A stretch of 64,000 nt of DNA from Aldrovandia affinis. Taxonomy: Eukaryota; Chordata; Actinopteri; Notacanthiformes; Halosauridae. Positions 35,305-47,204 of this stretch are shown here, piece by piece. The stretch is taken from contig JAINUG010000052.1 in NCBI GenBank assembly GCA_029706075.1, forward strand, positions 4,669,498 through 4,733,497, in the 5' to 3' direction. The notes under the pieces were generated by a model. The model was not told the DNA's origin and did not search any database. It was given only the letters and a program-made list of their open reading frames with translations. The position numbers were made by a program, and so were the translations under genes. The stretch's first letter is position 1; each line of letters begins with the position of its first letter.

Positions 35305-38300
35305 GAAATCACACAAGAGAGTGCACATAAAGCACATCCGCGTGAGTTCTGTCAGCAACAGTGACCCAGATCTGGCCAACGACACTCAGACCATTGAGTG
35401 TGCAAGCCAAACGCATAGTGCTACATAGTCCACGCTTGCAAAAGAGTTCAGCTCACTGACAAACCCAATTTAATAACCCCTGTAGAGCTTGCGGTCTGCG
35501 CGCCCGTGAGTGGACTTACACGCTGGAGGTAAAACCGCGTGAGACCAAACAGCCATTACTTTGAGGTTATTTTACAACAAAGTTAATTATTTTTAGTGAT
35601 GTGTGCAGTACAGCACACTGCTGCGCCAGAGCACCAACATTTTATTTCTGCGTTTTTTTTACTTTTTACAAATAAAACGTTTCAATTTCTGTACCCATAA
35701 AACCGAAAAGTGCCAGTTTCGATGTTACCGTGTTCAAACAAACACGACTTTAAAACGCCAAAGCAACAGGCTTTAACGTGACGCTGGGCGCAATATTAAA
35801 AAGCAGATGAAGCTGCATGCACGTACATTTCCTCTCAAACAAAAAAAAAAAAAGACGGAGGTAACATTAAAATTAGACCCCCCCCCCAAAAAAAACTATG
35901 ACAACTGACAACTATGCTGTAAGAAAATATATCAACGAGAATTCATTCGCAGCAGAAAGGAGCTTGTCCAGTTCAATTCCTTTCAGTATTAACTGTGGGT
36001 GTTATGCAGAAGCCCAGCGTGTCACCTTTTCAACCAGTTAGCCAATTATATTCCTCCAACCTGAATCACTTCAAGCTTGCTTAAAACATCGTAAGCTTTT
36101 CATTCAAATTCAAAAACGGTTAGAATGGGCAGGCACACAACAAGAGAATCAATGTCCACATTCATAAACGAATCTCTCCCTCACCCTCCCTTCAAAATTC
36201 CACTCTGTCCTCAAATCCCCTCTCCCCGCTCAACTCCATATCTAGGTGACAGCACATTTTTTTGGCCAAGTCCTCAACGTGCTCCAGGCGGAAAATATAC
36301 TTTATTTAGGTGTAATACATACTTAGGCACCTTAAAATGTTAGTTTTTTTACACGGGAAAACAATAAATAAGACAGTTCACGTTGCACAACCACCAAGAA
36401 ATACAAGACGCAAGCAAGATGACACATTTCATGAACATTTCACAGAAAAGAGAGGCAATTAAGTCCTCAAAAAAAAAAAAAAAATACAGGTTCAGGGACC
36501 AATCAGAATGCAGTTCTGGGGGTAAAAAGAGTGACATCACTCTGTCTGCAATATACACTTAATTTTTATTACACATCCGGCATGCAGATATGACTTCATA
36601 CATACTGAAATACATCATCACACACATCAAATTATAGATTTTTTTAAAGAGCTTCCCTCTTTAAAATGCAAGATAAAGGTCTAAAAGTTTAAAGACGGCA
36701 CAAGGCACAGCATGATGCTACGGGATGAAAATAAAACGGAGAACTTCCTTGAGAGCTCAATATGAAAAACAGCAGTAATTTAAAAGTATTCTTGGGGGGG
36801 GGGGGGGGGAGGATGCTGAAACCAAAATCCATGATGAAATGCAATAAATTCTGACGACAGCGGTGTATATTTACTCGATTTTCATTTCAGCACGGGGGTA
36901 AACCCTCCCCCTCTGAAGATCGCTCGGTAATCTAATTCCTGCTGCGATTCGAAATGACAAAATAATAAAATACCCAGGCTCTCATAATTCTAGCGTAACC
37001 CACGCGGTGCCTGTATTGAATTGTCTTCGAAAGCAAATCACATCATGTGATATGTACAAACGTTGATAATAATTAGGACTGAGTGTTGTTGATATGGGGC
37101 AGACAGGGAGATTTCAGGAACCCCCCCGTTTGAGTGCCTGTACCCTGAAGGGAAAGACAGGGACGGGGGAGAAACCATTATAGTTTGTTATTCTAAACAA
37201 AAGTGGGAATGGTTATGCTGGGGCACCGAGCGTGTCCGCCACAGGGGCTGGCTCCATCCCGCCTCCTGCCCCCCCATTGATCCGCAATTGATCCCGCTCC
37301 GCACCTGTGACCAACAGGTGGGATCCTGTCCATGACGGGAGTCCGGTGGGGCTTTGGGAGGGGGGTGTGGGGGTCCTGCCTGGTTTTATAGCTCAGTGGG
37401 GGGTTCAGTGGAGTGGGGGACTGGAGGAAGAGTAATGGGCTGACAGCGCGGATCGATTTGAACATCCACAGCATCCTCTCGTAGCAAAGCCCGTTTTGAG
37501 GCGTTCGGACCGGCGGGCCACACGGACCCGAGGCCCCACTACACTGCGCGTCCTGGCTCAGGGGCCAAAACGCCCCTGACCTCCCTGACCTCCACACCTC
37601 ACAGTCAACATCGGAGCGTCGATGCGCACGTTTTCCCATTTGTGTTTTTACCTCATCATTTATTATTTCTGTGCTCCCTCCACTCGCTCCTTCGCAGTCG
37701 CGGTGACCTTGCGAGACGCCTCACCTCGGAGACTGCGGTTGAAGAATCATTGGGCCGTAAAAAAATTGATTAATCGCCCCTGTCTGCATTTTCTCTTCAT
37801 GAAAGGTGTCTTAATTAATCTGCAATGTTTTTCCAAACGAGTGCATTCCAAGTGTTCCTGTGTCACAGGCCTCAGGGCCCTAAAATAAACACCCCCATAA
37901 CTGGACAGCAGGGCTTCCATGAGGCCCTGGTTCAGAGCAGATTATTCCCAGTGTGTTGGTGCCCTTCGAAGTGTTCCCTTTCTAGACATCACACCAGCAT
38001 CTACAGAGAGATACCTCTTTTACACAGTAACCCACATTTGAGGCCCAAAAGAGCCTTTGAGCAGGGGGAGCAAAAAATAGGGGGCAGGGGGCAAAACAGG
38101 GACCAGAATTTTTAAAGAAATACAATCACCGGCATCGCTTCAACCTTTCCGAGTTGACAACAAAACGTTGCCACTTTTAATGTCTGTCATAAGGCATGCG
38201 GGCACAGAAACTGGGGCAGCATGAATTTTAAATGGCTCCTGTGAAGAACAAAGGCGGTGCAGAGGAGGGAAAGAGGGGGACAGCTCCCCTGCAGCCATCA

Positions 38301-38444
38301 TTGGCTCGGTGAGGATTGAGCTCTTTGCTGTAAACAAGTACTGTCTGTGGATGTGCCTGCTATGATGTAATCATGTAAAGCCTCCCACAGTACACAGGGG
38401 TATATCAGACCAATGCTGTGTAAACACAGAACTCATGCAGTATG
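35305..38444. other. Unique stretch; no gene recognised
   Basis: Holds an A/C-run region at 35841-35895, poly-A at 36470-36484 and a run of 16 G at 36794-36809 (possible G-quadruplex). A 148-codon minus frame at 37193-37639 is GC-rich and Pro/Arg-rich with no recognised domain. Confidence 0.45.
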
Positions 38445-38580
38445 GAGTCTCTCTCTCCCCCTCGCTCGTTCTCCTTCTCTCTCTATGTCTCCCTCTCTCG
38501 GTCTTTCTCTCCATCCGTCTCTTTCTCTTTCTCTGTCTACATCTCTCTCGCTTTATCCCTCTCTCTCTCTCTCTCTCTCA
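38445..38580. repeat. CT-rich tract
   Basis: (CT)n with frequent interruptions. Confidence 0.88.
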
Positions 38581-38691
38581 ATCGTTCAAACCTGGCCAGC
38601 TGTACTTCACCTGCAAACCTTTAAGGGAGGGGGGTAACACAGAAGTCCGGCACAAAAACTGCCGAAGTGTGTGTCTGTCCATCTGTCACAT

Positions 38692-38785
38692 CCCTCCCTC
38701 GTCCCCTCCCTCGTCCCCTCCCTCATCCCCTCCCTCGTCCCCTCCCTCGTCCCCTCCCTCGTCCCCTCCCTCTCCCTCTCTCCAG
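38692..38785. repeat. 12-bp minisatellite, about 7 copies
   Basis: The unit is CCTCCCTCGTCC, with one CATCC variant, ending in CCTCTCC. The G-rich complementary strand is on minus. Confidence 0.92.
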
Positions 38786-39521
38786 CAGCAGGGTACAGCA
38801 TGACCCCGGGGCGCCTCTCAGCACAGAGTCAGGTGACTTCCCTAGAGGGCACGCCCTCCGCAGGTGACCTCAAGAGTGCACCAATGGGGGGGGAGGGGGC
38901 TTGTCTACTCAACCGAAAACACGGCGCTTTCTCATCACCGGGTCTCTCTGAGACAACAGGAACTAGCACTGCAGAGACTGAGGGGGGATTGGCGAACGCC
39001 TGACGGGAGGCGGGCTGGCTCGTACGCGGGGAGACGGGAGACGAGAGCGTACGCTCAGGGGACCACGCCGCAGCGAGACAGAGGGCCAGCTCGGCGCGAG
39101 TGCCAGACAGGGGCGGTGCGATTTGATTAGGATACAGAAGGAGAGGTCGGGCGCACGGATCTTTTACAACAGCCCCAAGAGTCGCTCCGCTCTGCCACAT
39201 CGGCGTCAGACCGGACGAAGCGCAATGGGCGTGGTGTGCAAGTTATCAGGCTCTATGTGCACCTTCACAATGATTTATTCTTCTTATAAAAAGCTGGTTA
39301 AAAAAAACCCCTCAAAGGACCTGAATTTAAATCCTGATTCCCAAATACACAGTATATTAGTTGGTTTCTTTGTGGTGCCTGCATGGCTCATGTAGCCATA
39401 AACAGTGCAGGATGTCGAGCTTCTCACCACTGCCACAGATTCCTGTTCCATGGGACAGCAGCATGGAGATGGAGTATGACTCATATTCCTACTATGAACA
39501 CACACACAAACTGTACACCTG
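38786..39521. other. Unique stretch; moderate CpG at 38980-39230
   Basis: No recognised gene. The right end is a CACACACAAACTGTACAC repeat into which a Tc1 element inserted. Confidence 0.45.
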
Positions 39522-40075
39522 CAGTACCAGTCAAAAGTTTGAGTACACCTGCTGGAAAACTAGGTTTTTATCTCATAATTGACAATGTTTTATACCGTAT
39601 GAGTTTCTGTAAATACTTGAAAATGACAAACACACATGTAACAATAAACAAAAGGAACATCAAAGCAATGTTCAAGAAAATTGAATTGAAAATTGAGTCT
39701 TTGATTCCTCAAAATAGCCGCCCTTTGCCGTGATAACAGCCTCACAAACAGGGGCCTTTCGGTTCATACGTTTCAGCAGAAAATCACCCGACATGTCTTC
39801 CCAGCTCTCCTGCAGCAATTCCCAGAGACACTTGTGGGTTGCTTTGCTTTGACTCTTCTGTCTAGTTCATCCCATATAAGTTCTATGGGATTGAGGTCTG
39901 GACACTGGGCAGGCCAGGTCATTAGCTTGAGTTGTCCTTCACATTCCTCCTTCACCAGATAGTTCTTGCACAACTTCAAGGTGTGATTCGGGTTGTTGGC
40001 TTGCTGAAGAATGAAGGAGTGCCCGGTTAGACGTAATCCAGATGGAAGGTGCACTCAAACTTTTGACTGGTTCTG
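39522..40075 (-). mobile_element. Internally deleted Tc1/mariner element (554 bp)
   Basis: The left end CAGTACCAGTCAAAAGTTTG and the right end, the reverse complement of CAGAACCAGTCAAAAGTTTG, match. TA follows on the right (40076-40077); the left duplication is mutated. It lies within an ACAAACTGTACAC-rich repeat. Confidence 0.93.
39773..40054 (-). pseudogene. Tc1 transposase C-terminal remnant with a lost catalytic Asp
   Basis: The frame contains SFILQQANNPNHTLKLCKN, where the family has QQDNDPKHT; the catalytic Asp is now Ala (GCC). Further on is CPDLNPIELIWDELDRRVKA with the catalytic Glu kept. The DNA-binding domain and first Asp are deleted. Non-functional. Confidence 0.88.
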
Positions 40076-40222
40076 TATGCACACGCATGCACACACAGAC
40101 ACAAACTGTACACTTACACACAAACTCTACACACACACGCACAAAAACTGTACACATACACACATGTATGCACACAAACACACAAACTGTACACGCATGC
40201 ACACACACACGCACAAACAAGC
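40076..40222. repeat. CA-rich repeat with ACAAACTGTACAC units
   Basis: Four copies of AAACTGTACAC or AAACTCTACAC in a CA background. The same unit occurs left of the Tc1 at 39498-39519, so one array was split by the insertion. Confidence 0.8.
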
Positions 40223-41368
40223 AACAGTACAAAACCAACCTACAGGCAGCTGAATCAGTCACCAAGCACAGGGCAGCAGCGCCTTTTTGCCATAAATTAA
40301 GCAACCTATCTGGTACCATCAGACACACCACATTTCACAGAAACACATTGAGAGGAGGAACTGGAATCAAAGTGAAAGAGCAATAAAAAAAGAAGAAGAA
40401 ATCCTGCTTTGTAGCCATGACGATTTTGACATCATTTTCCCACAACATTTCAATGACAAATGTAAGGTTTTCAAAAAAAAATTAAATGTGCGAGTGACAC
40501 AAAAATGGACTTTACACTCAGAACTTAACATGTTTTTTTGCCACTGCAAATACACATCTCATTGTGTGTGTGGGTGGGTGTGTGTGTGTGTGTGTGTGAG
40601 AGAGAACAGCCAAGGTCGGTGGCAACAACGGTGGCAGGGGAACAGACATTTTGTGGTAACATTATCAGAAAATAAGAAAAATATATATATAACGTTACAT
40701 GAAATCTGACATTTCCATGGCATGAGCTTTTTCATCAATTTCCATGACACAATACTTTTAAATGATTTAAGGTTTTTCCATGACGTATGGGAATCCTGTG
40801 ACATGCATTTAAAAGCCCCTCCTCAGATCTTTCCCATTTCACAAGCTTGAGAGTCAAACAAAACCTTTCCACACCAAGTAGGACGACGTGAAAATCATGA
40901 AGCAGTGTCTGGGCTCCAAAAGTTCCGGCCTGGTCCACGTTCCTCTACGATATCTGTTACAGATACAGTCACCCAGGTGCAGAATGTTTCTCAAATATTT
41001 GACATCCCCATATCAAAACCAAAGACATGAGGTCAACCCAGGCACCCAATGTCACAGGGGGAAGGAAAGGCCTACCGCTAACTGCCAAAATAAAGGAATC
41101 ACTTGAGCAAATGAAGGGTTCTGGTGGCTCCGTTGTGGGGTGTGGTGAGGTGGTGCCACCCCGGACGCTGGGGCCCACATCAAAAAGCGACAGCCTGGAC
41201 CTCGTCTCCAGGCCAAGGGCCCCACCATGAAGCAGGCTCGCTGCTACTTCAATTAGGACCCGATTGTTTTTAACATCATCAGCAATGGACACTTCTCCCT
41301 TCTGCATGCATTTCCTGCAGAAACGCAGTGCGTCGAAAAACTGATCCAGATCTCACTCTTAAGTAGCC
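40223..41368. other. Unique stretch with a GT microsatellite
   Basis: (GT)n at 40563-40600 and a TA run near 40680-40690. No gene recognised. Confidence 0.5.
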
Positions 41369-41515
41369 CAGGGCACCATTCATAAAACATCTCAGAGGAT
41401 GAGTGCTGATCCAGGATCAGTTTTGCCTTTGGCTCATAACGGATAAGGATAGAATATGGACAGGGGAAACCTGAACCTAGGTCAGCACTCCTACTTTTGA
41501 ATATGCGTCTAGCAC
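41369..41515. mobile_element. Palindromic MITE, decayed
   Basis: The left part has GAGTGCTGATCCAGGATCAG and the right part CCTAGGTCAGCACTCCTAC, roughly inverted. The same arrangement (GTGCTGATC...GATCAGCAC with a CATAAAACATCTCAGAGG end) belongs to a MITE I recall as abundant in teleosts. Target duplication not found. Confidence 0.65.
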
Positions 41516-42669
41516 ACGTAACGCAAGTGGTGACGAAGCGGACTTGAGTCATCGAGGCAGAAAACGTGACTGAAACCCGAACTTAGCGAGCCGGCCTAGT
41601 TCCAGCAGGTACAATGGAAAAAGGGCTACAAGGAAAGACATTACATATTTTTATGCCATTCAAAGTCTAATCGCTTGTTTCTCAGGCCCTAGAGATCAGC
41701 ATTCACGTGAGAGGGAAGTCCTGTCGCAAACTTGGTGGGCAATTAAAAAAATCAAACAACGGTAAAATAGAATTTCCGTAAAGCCGAATTTTCCGTAAGC
41801 CGAGGTTTGCATAACCCAAGGAGTGTCTGTATGTTCTTGTGTGAAATGGCCACAGGCACCCAGTGCAGAAAGTCTCACTTTAATTTGGATGCTGAGGCCA
41901 TGGCAAGGCTATGAATTAGGCTAGGCCCCCTCCGACCGATTCCCCGTCATTTTCAGTAATGGAGGGGAGAGCGTTTGTGTGCCTGGCCAAGAAAAGCAGT
42001 CCTCTATAATATAAAAGACCGCAAGACTATCATGTCTTAATGGCACTTCAGTCGAAGCTGAAAGCACAACAAGTTCTGCACGGCCGTGGGCGAAAGGGCT
42101 TCCAGCGGCGGCTTTTACACGGAGTACAGAAGGCAGAGCGCACAAAGCACAAACACATGCTGGCAAAGTTAAGAATCTGTCCAAAGAGTGATAAAAGTAC
42201 TGCTCGATTTTCCCTCCATGGCCTGATGGTGTGTCTGGGTGCTTTCTGCGTTCACGATATCCACGCCACGTTAAGCACAAGCGAACATTTTTATCTGATC
42301 TGCGTTGTGTATTAGAAAACACGTAAAACTAGCCAATTATTACTCATGGCCAGAAAAAAATATATCATTAACATGCAACAATGTATGAAATTTGTTTTCC
42401 GTGTCATCTGCTTATGGAATACTGATGAATTCCCTAAGCAGATGTGCCAGCACATTTTCAGATTTGTGTACGGTCCAACGACGCAAGCAATAAAGGCTAA
42501 ACAAAGCAGAGCCCTGCAACCGATTTGGTTCATTTTTTAATGCTTACCCCTGGTATTTGCTCTTTGTCATCAGCTAATCCAGGCAGGCTCACAGCTCAAC
42601 AGGGGGCTGGTGCAAGCCCAACTCATTATGAAGCTTCTTGCGGTAAGCATAACTAACCTCAGCAAAATA
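41516..42669. other. Unique stretch; nothing recognised
   Basis: A partly repeated TTTCCGTAA(A)GCCGA at 41774-41804 and GGAGTGTCTGTA near 41820 may be a decayed transposon end. No gene seen. Confidence 0.45.
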
Positions 42670-42675
42670 ACTTCT

Positions 42676-42762
42676 CCTTCCCACGCACGCACGCACACAC
42701 ACGCACACACCTCTCTCTCTCTCCCTCTCTCTCACACACACACACACACATACGCACACACA

Positions 42763-42802
<40 letters not shown>

Positions 42803-42814
42803 CTCTCTCTCTCT

Positions 42815-42853
<39 letters not shown>

Positions 42854-42855
42854 CT
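42676..42855. repeat. Compound (CT)n/(CA)n microsatellite
   Basis: Alternating CTCTCT and CACACA blocks, four cycles. Confidence 0.95.
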
Positions 42856-44894
42856 TCCACCCTAGGGGACTGTCAAGAGGGGGAAGTCACTGGAAGAAGC
42901 ATAATGGGCAGGATGCCATCTTCGCGCTGTTGCCTCGACACAGAGCAGAAGTTTCCCTCGAAGTGTCAGCCCAATTACACAGGCCAGAGGGCAGGAACAC
43001 GCTGATTAAGTCAACCCAATCAAATCCACTTCTGACCTGGCCTGGATTTCACATGCTCCGGTCAATACGGAAGAAAAAAAACATGAATACGTGAGAGGTT
43101 CAGGCAAAATGCTGTAAAAGATGGCACGCTACGCTTTTCAGTGCGTTTCTCCGTATGAGAGATAAGCCCCAGTCTTTGCCTAGGCAAGGTCACCGTGTTT
43201 GACACCTCTCTCCCCACCCCCACCCCCGGGCTCACTGGATTAATGTGGCAGGAACAAGGTGACAGATCAGAGCGTAATAAGATTGTGCTGCAGCATTGAG
43301 AGATGTATCCATCCGCCGCCCATCAGTCACCCTGTCATATCACATCGCATGTAAAGAATGTGTGAAATATGACCCAGGGAAACGTTCTGAAAGCCCGCTG
43401 AGAAAAAACGGCGGTGAGAATGCAAATAAGTGGCCATACATAAAATTAAAATAAAACCTTGATGCTAGAAGAAAGTCGTCAGCCTTTTAACCCGCCAAGG
43501 CACGCTCAACATTAGACATTCGACAACGGCTGCTACAAGAAGCATTCAAAATGACTATTCCTCGCGGCCGTAACAACACAAGATCCGGTGACAAGCTAAA
43601 AAAAAAAAAAGGTACATTTTCAGCTCAACCTCACAAAACAATCGAGTTTTGTAAAAAATAATTGCGTTCAGCTTTAAGGGAAAGCGTGGAAGATCCAGTA
43701 TTGCATTTTATCTAGACGACATCACAGCTTTCATCGCAAACCGCCTCGCCGTGAAAGATTAACGACACAAACACCCTTAATTAGCTCCGATAGCACTTGT
43801 AAAGATGCGCCGTCGCAGCAGCAGCCCGAATCCACGTACGGTCCTTGCCCTCGGAGCGGCGGAGGTGTTTCTGAGACGGCTAGAGGTGGCCATTTGTCAT
43901 CGTTGAGTGGAAAAAGGGGTGAGGGTGATGCCCCTCGATTACCTCTCTCCGCGCGCGACTCCCGCGGTGCGTTGCTAGAGGTTCCGCCCGCGGCCCTCGC
44001 TAGGTTCCCCTGACGCGCTCACGCAGTGGCCGATCCTGGCATAGGCGCACGCACACATCTCTCTATATACACACGCAGACACGCGCTCACTTCAGTCTCG
44101 CTCATCTGCTGCGCTCAGCGCTACGCTAGCATCGGGCAGGCATGATGTGACTTTTTCATCCCGCTGCTTCTGCCTATGAAGTCTCCTAGTCCTCACCTGC
44201 TAGAAGCCCGAAGTGGGGGAGGGGTGGAGGTCAATAGCGCCTCTCAAACTCACACTGTACAGTACAAGTCAATAAATGAAATGCAACCAAATGTGCCCCT
44301 GCTCTCGTAACACACACAAGCAAATGGAAATAATATCTTAATAGCTACTGATAAACAGCTGCAATTTTGCCTGGTTTAAAATATAATGATAAATTCAAAC
44401 GAGTCTGTACACCACCAAGGTGAAATGGTTTAGTCTCTTGACCCGGCATTGATGGGCAATCGTTTAATCACACAAACAATCGTGTCACGCACACATTGAG
44501 GTACGTTGCCAAAATGAAAAGATCAAAGCCTTCGGGATTTCAGTTTAGAAAAAAGAGAAAAGAAGAGGAGAAATGGACCAAAGATAAAGGTGTGTGTTAT
44601 GTCATCTCATCATGAACATTATGTTATGTTTTGAAGTAGTCTAGTAAATAATCGTGCTAGCTAGGTATTGCATCAATTGCTATACTAAAGTCAAAGCTAG
44701 TTAGTAGCTCAAGTATTTAGCTAACATTACACTGGCTATAATGACGCTGAACTTTCTCTGTGATTTGTTTTGGGTAATAACAGCACTATACTGCATCACT
44801 ATGAGCTTCCTACTAGCTAGTTAACATAAATATAGTCCAGCTAAACTAGCAGCAAAACAGCAGAAGCTATCTTAAGTCCAGTGAACTTTCAGCC
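42856..44894. other. Unique stretch with CpG-rich block 3 at about 43800-44110
   Basis: CpG-dense motifs such as CTCTCCGCGCGCGACTCCCG (near 43946) and GAGGTTCCGCCCGCGGCCCT. A (CA)/(ACGC) piece follows. No gene start recognised. GCTAGCTA-type repeats lie at 44650-44870. Confidence 0.4.
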
Positions 44895-44962
44895 ACATTA
44901 CATTACATTACATTACAGGCATTTGGCAGACGTCCTCTTATCCAGAGACATTGAGTCAGACT
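44895..44962 (-). mobile_element. L2/UnaL2-type 3' tail with (TGTAA)n end
   Basis: On minus the fragment has CTGGATAAGAGGACGTCTGC then CAAATGCC and four TGTAA units. Short TGTAA tandem ends are characteristic of UnaL2-type LINEs and their SINEs. The stem of the 3' hairpin is mutated. Confidence 0.8.
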
Positions 44963-44989
44963 CAGCCAGTATTGAAAAGGTGCAACTCC

Positions 44990-45374
44990 ACTGTGTTCAA
45001 TTTAGTTTTATTTGTGTGCACCGTCAATTTTTAAATTAGTGTGCAAAATGTTAAGGTGTTCTTATTTATTGTCTTAGACAGCACATCCTTATTTTTGTTC
45101 CTTTTAAAATAGGAACATTTTTATTTATCTATTTATTTTTATTTATTGTTCAATTTAAATTTGTTATTTGTACATGTCTTGGATTTTTACAATTTAATAT
45201 TTGCGTGCAACATTTTTCAGTATTTCCTTGTCTATTAGTATATTTTCTTCAAATAAAAGGGGTGCCTATTGCGCCTTGTTACAACATAGGTACTTGTTTT
45301 GCGTGGCCTCCCTGGGGCTTGGGGGGGTATGACTTATCTCACCTAGGGCACCAAGTGAGCCAGGACCGCCACTG
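44990..45374. mobile_element. Possible truncated hAT element, one terminus
   Basis: On minus from 45374: CAGTGGCGGTCCTGGCTCAC, a hAT-type end (CAGTGGCGG), then GGTGCCCTAGGTGAGAT. AT-rich sequence follows. No partner terminus found, so the far limit is a guess. Confidence 0.4.
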
Positions 45375-45727
45375 CACTCACGTTTCAATCCGATCCTGTT
45401 CTGTTCATTTTAATCCTGGCAGATGTTGGTTGCGATGCCGATTCCTTTTTTGTCACCAGTATAAAATGACCCTGTCAAATTCGCCATGAAAACCACGGAG
45501 CAACGTAGTTCTGTAATTGTTTTTACGGGAGCAATATTCCGCAAAAATTAAGAACATATTTCCACATAACCACCCAGCCCTCTTGGCATGTGCTGAACTG
45601 CTTCCCATTTACTGTGTATCACACATTTGATTATAGAGGGCAGGGGTAGAGCATCTGTCAGGTTCCAGTTAAGTGTCAAATCCACAGACGACAAGCCCTG
45701 GCACAAAGTAAGAAATATTTTTTAATA
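45375..45727. other. Unique stretch; nothing recognised
   Basis: No gene or repeat seen. Confidence 0.5.
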
Positions 45728-45815
45728 ATATATGCCATTTAGCAGACGATTTTATCCAGAGCAACTTATACATTTTTCAGTACATGTGGCCCCAGTGGGA
45801 AACGAACGCACAACC
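45728..45815 (-). mobile_element. SINE family A, truncated and decayed
   Basis: TATGCCATTTAGCAGACGAT on plus and CCCCAGTGGGAAACGAACGC match the 3' hairpin and box B regions of family A. The tRNA head beyond box B is missing. Confidence 0.75.
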
Positions 45816-46853
45816 TTTTTCAATTAATGTTTATCATGATATCTAAACATCTGAGCAATAAACCGGTCAGTGTTAAAGTTAAAGGTGAAACTTTACTTAC
45901 AATCCTTCCTACTGCTCATTATGGTATCTGCGACTGATCTGCTTAAAGCCTTATTGTGAGCTTACGGTTATGGAGCAGGATATTCACTGGAATTCAGGTC
46001 ACGTACCTCGCTTTAGGGAAACAGTTAGGTAAAGAGCCGAGACCATTAACCCTTTCGTGAGTGAATTTCATTTAACCCCAAAGTGTGTAAACATATGTTC
46101 AACAACGGAATGTGTTTAGCAACCGCATGCGCACTAACTAGTGCAGCGCAGGTAAGTACTAATGGAATGTATAACAACATATTTTTTTATGCATGTCTTG
46201 TGTTTTCAAATACATCTAAGGAATGTAAGCGTTTCATGCACGCATTTGACCCAGGTCTGGCACCTGCGCGTCACCTCATAAACGTCTCTGAGCGGCAGCG
46301 TTACATTACGCGTTCTGTTGGCGGCGCCGTTTCCAGCCCCGCGTCCGTTGTTCCTGGCCCTCGTGGCTCCGTGACGCATTCGCGAGCGCAATTAGCGATG
46401 CAAAACCGCTCTCTCCATCACTCTCCTCCCTGATTGCAGGGGGAAGAGGCTCTGTTCCTCCAATTTCAAGTGATCCGTGAAGATATTAATCACACGTTCA
46501 GGAGAGGCTCGGCGCACATCTCCTCACCAGGCGCATTGCTACTACTGCTCTTTGAAATCCAGTTTTTCCTGCACCGAGGTGTAGCCAAAACAGCATTTTA
46601 AATACAGATTGACGGCTTTAAAATGACTTGTTTAGGGGGCATGTGGTATGAGGGGTATGTGGTCAATGCAGGAGTCAGACTGTAGCATTAGGTGTGCTGG
46701 GGAACACAAACCTAAAATATACATATAGAAGTTAAAAGCAACAAAAGAAGAAGTTAAAAATCCTTCTTTAGAGACGGGCATCTAAAAGCATTAGGCTGGT
46801 CTGTGTGTGTTGCATGTCTTACTGACTCCTACCGTAGGCAAGTTTTTTTAATT
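45816..46853. other. Unique stretch; nothing recognised
   Basis: A 116-codon plus frame at 46083-46433 has no known domain. CpG is moderately dense at 46260-46400. Confidence 0.45.
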
Positions 46854-46854
46854 A

Positions 46855-46999
46855 ATATGCCATTTAGCAGACGCTTTTATCCAAAGCAACTTACAGTAGT
46901 GAATGCATACATTTTCAGTATATGTGGCCCCAGTGGGGAATGAACCCACAACCTAAGCGTTGCCAACGCTGTGCTCTACCAACTGAGCCACAGAGAACC
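46855..46999 (-). mobile_element. SINE family A (tRNA-Ala-like), near full length
   Basis: On minus: head GGTTCTCTGTGGCTCAGTTGG, box B GGTTCATTCCC, 3' hairpin TTGCTTTGGATAAAAGCG then TCTGCTAAATGG. Very close to the 1026-1177 copy. Confidence 0.88.
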
Positions 47000-47204
47000 A
47001 CGTCAACCATGTTGACAATGCATTTTTACTAGTGACTGTACATGCAGCGCAGCCATTTCCACTCTTAACGGCGGCGGAAATGATCGATGGTGACTGAAGG
47101 CAGACACAATACCAGCCTTCCCGCTAATGGCTGTCAGACGATGAAACAGCCATGTGCGATTAACATGTCGCTATTTACGGAGACCAATAAAGCCTTAATA
47201 TACA

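Noticed and set aside
37193..37639. 148-codon GC-rich minus frame as an nbea exon or other gene
   Set aside because: Composition explains the openness; it does not resemble neurobeachin and no convincing splice sites were identified.
46855..46999. True tRNA-Ala gene
   Set aside because: The anticodon stem is short and the unit is repeated with a LINE-type tail at several loci, so it is a SINE.
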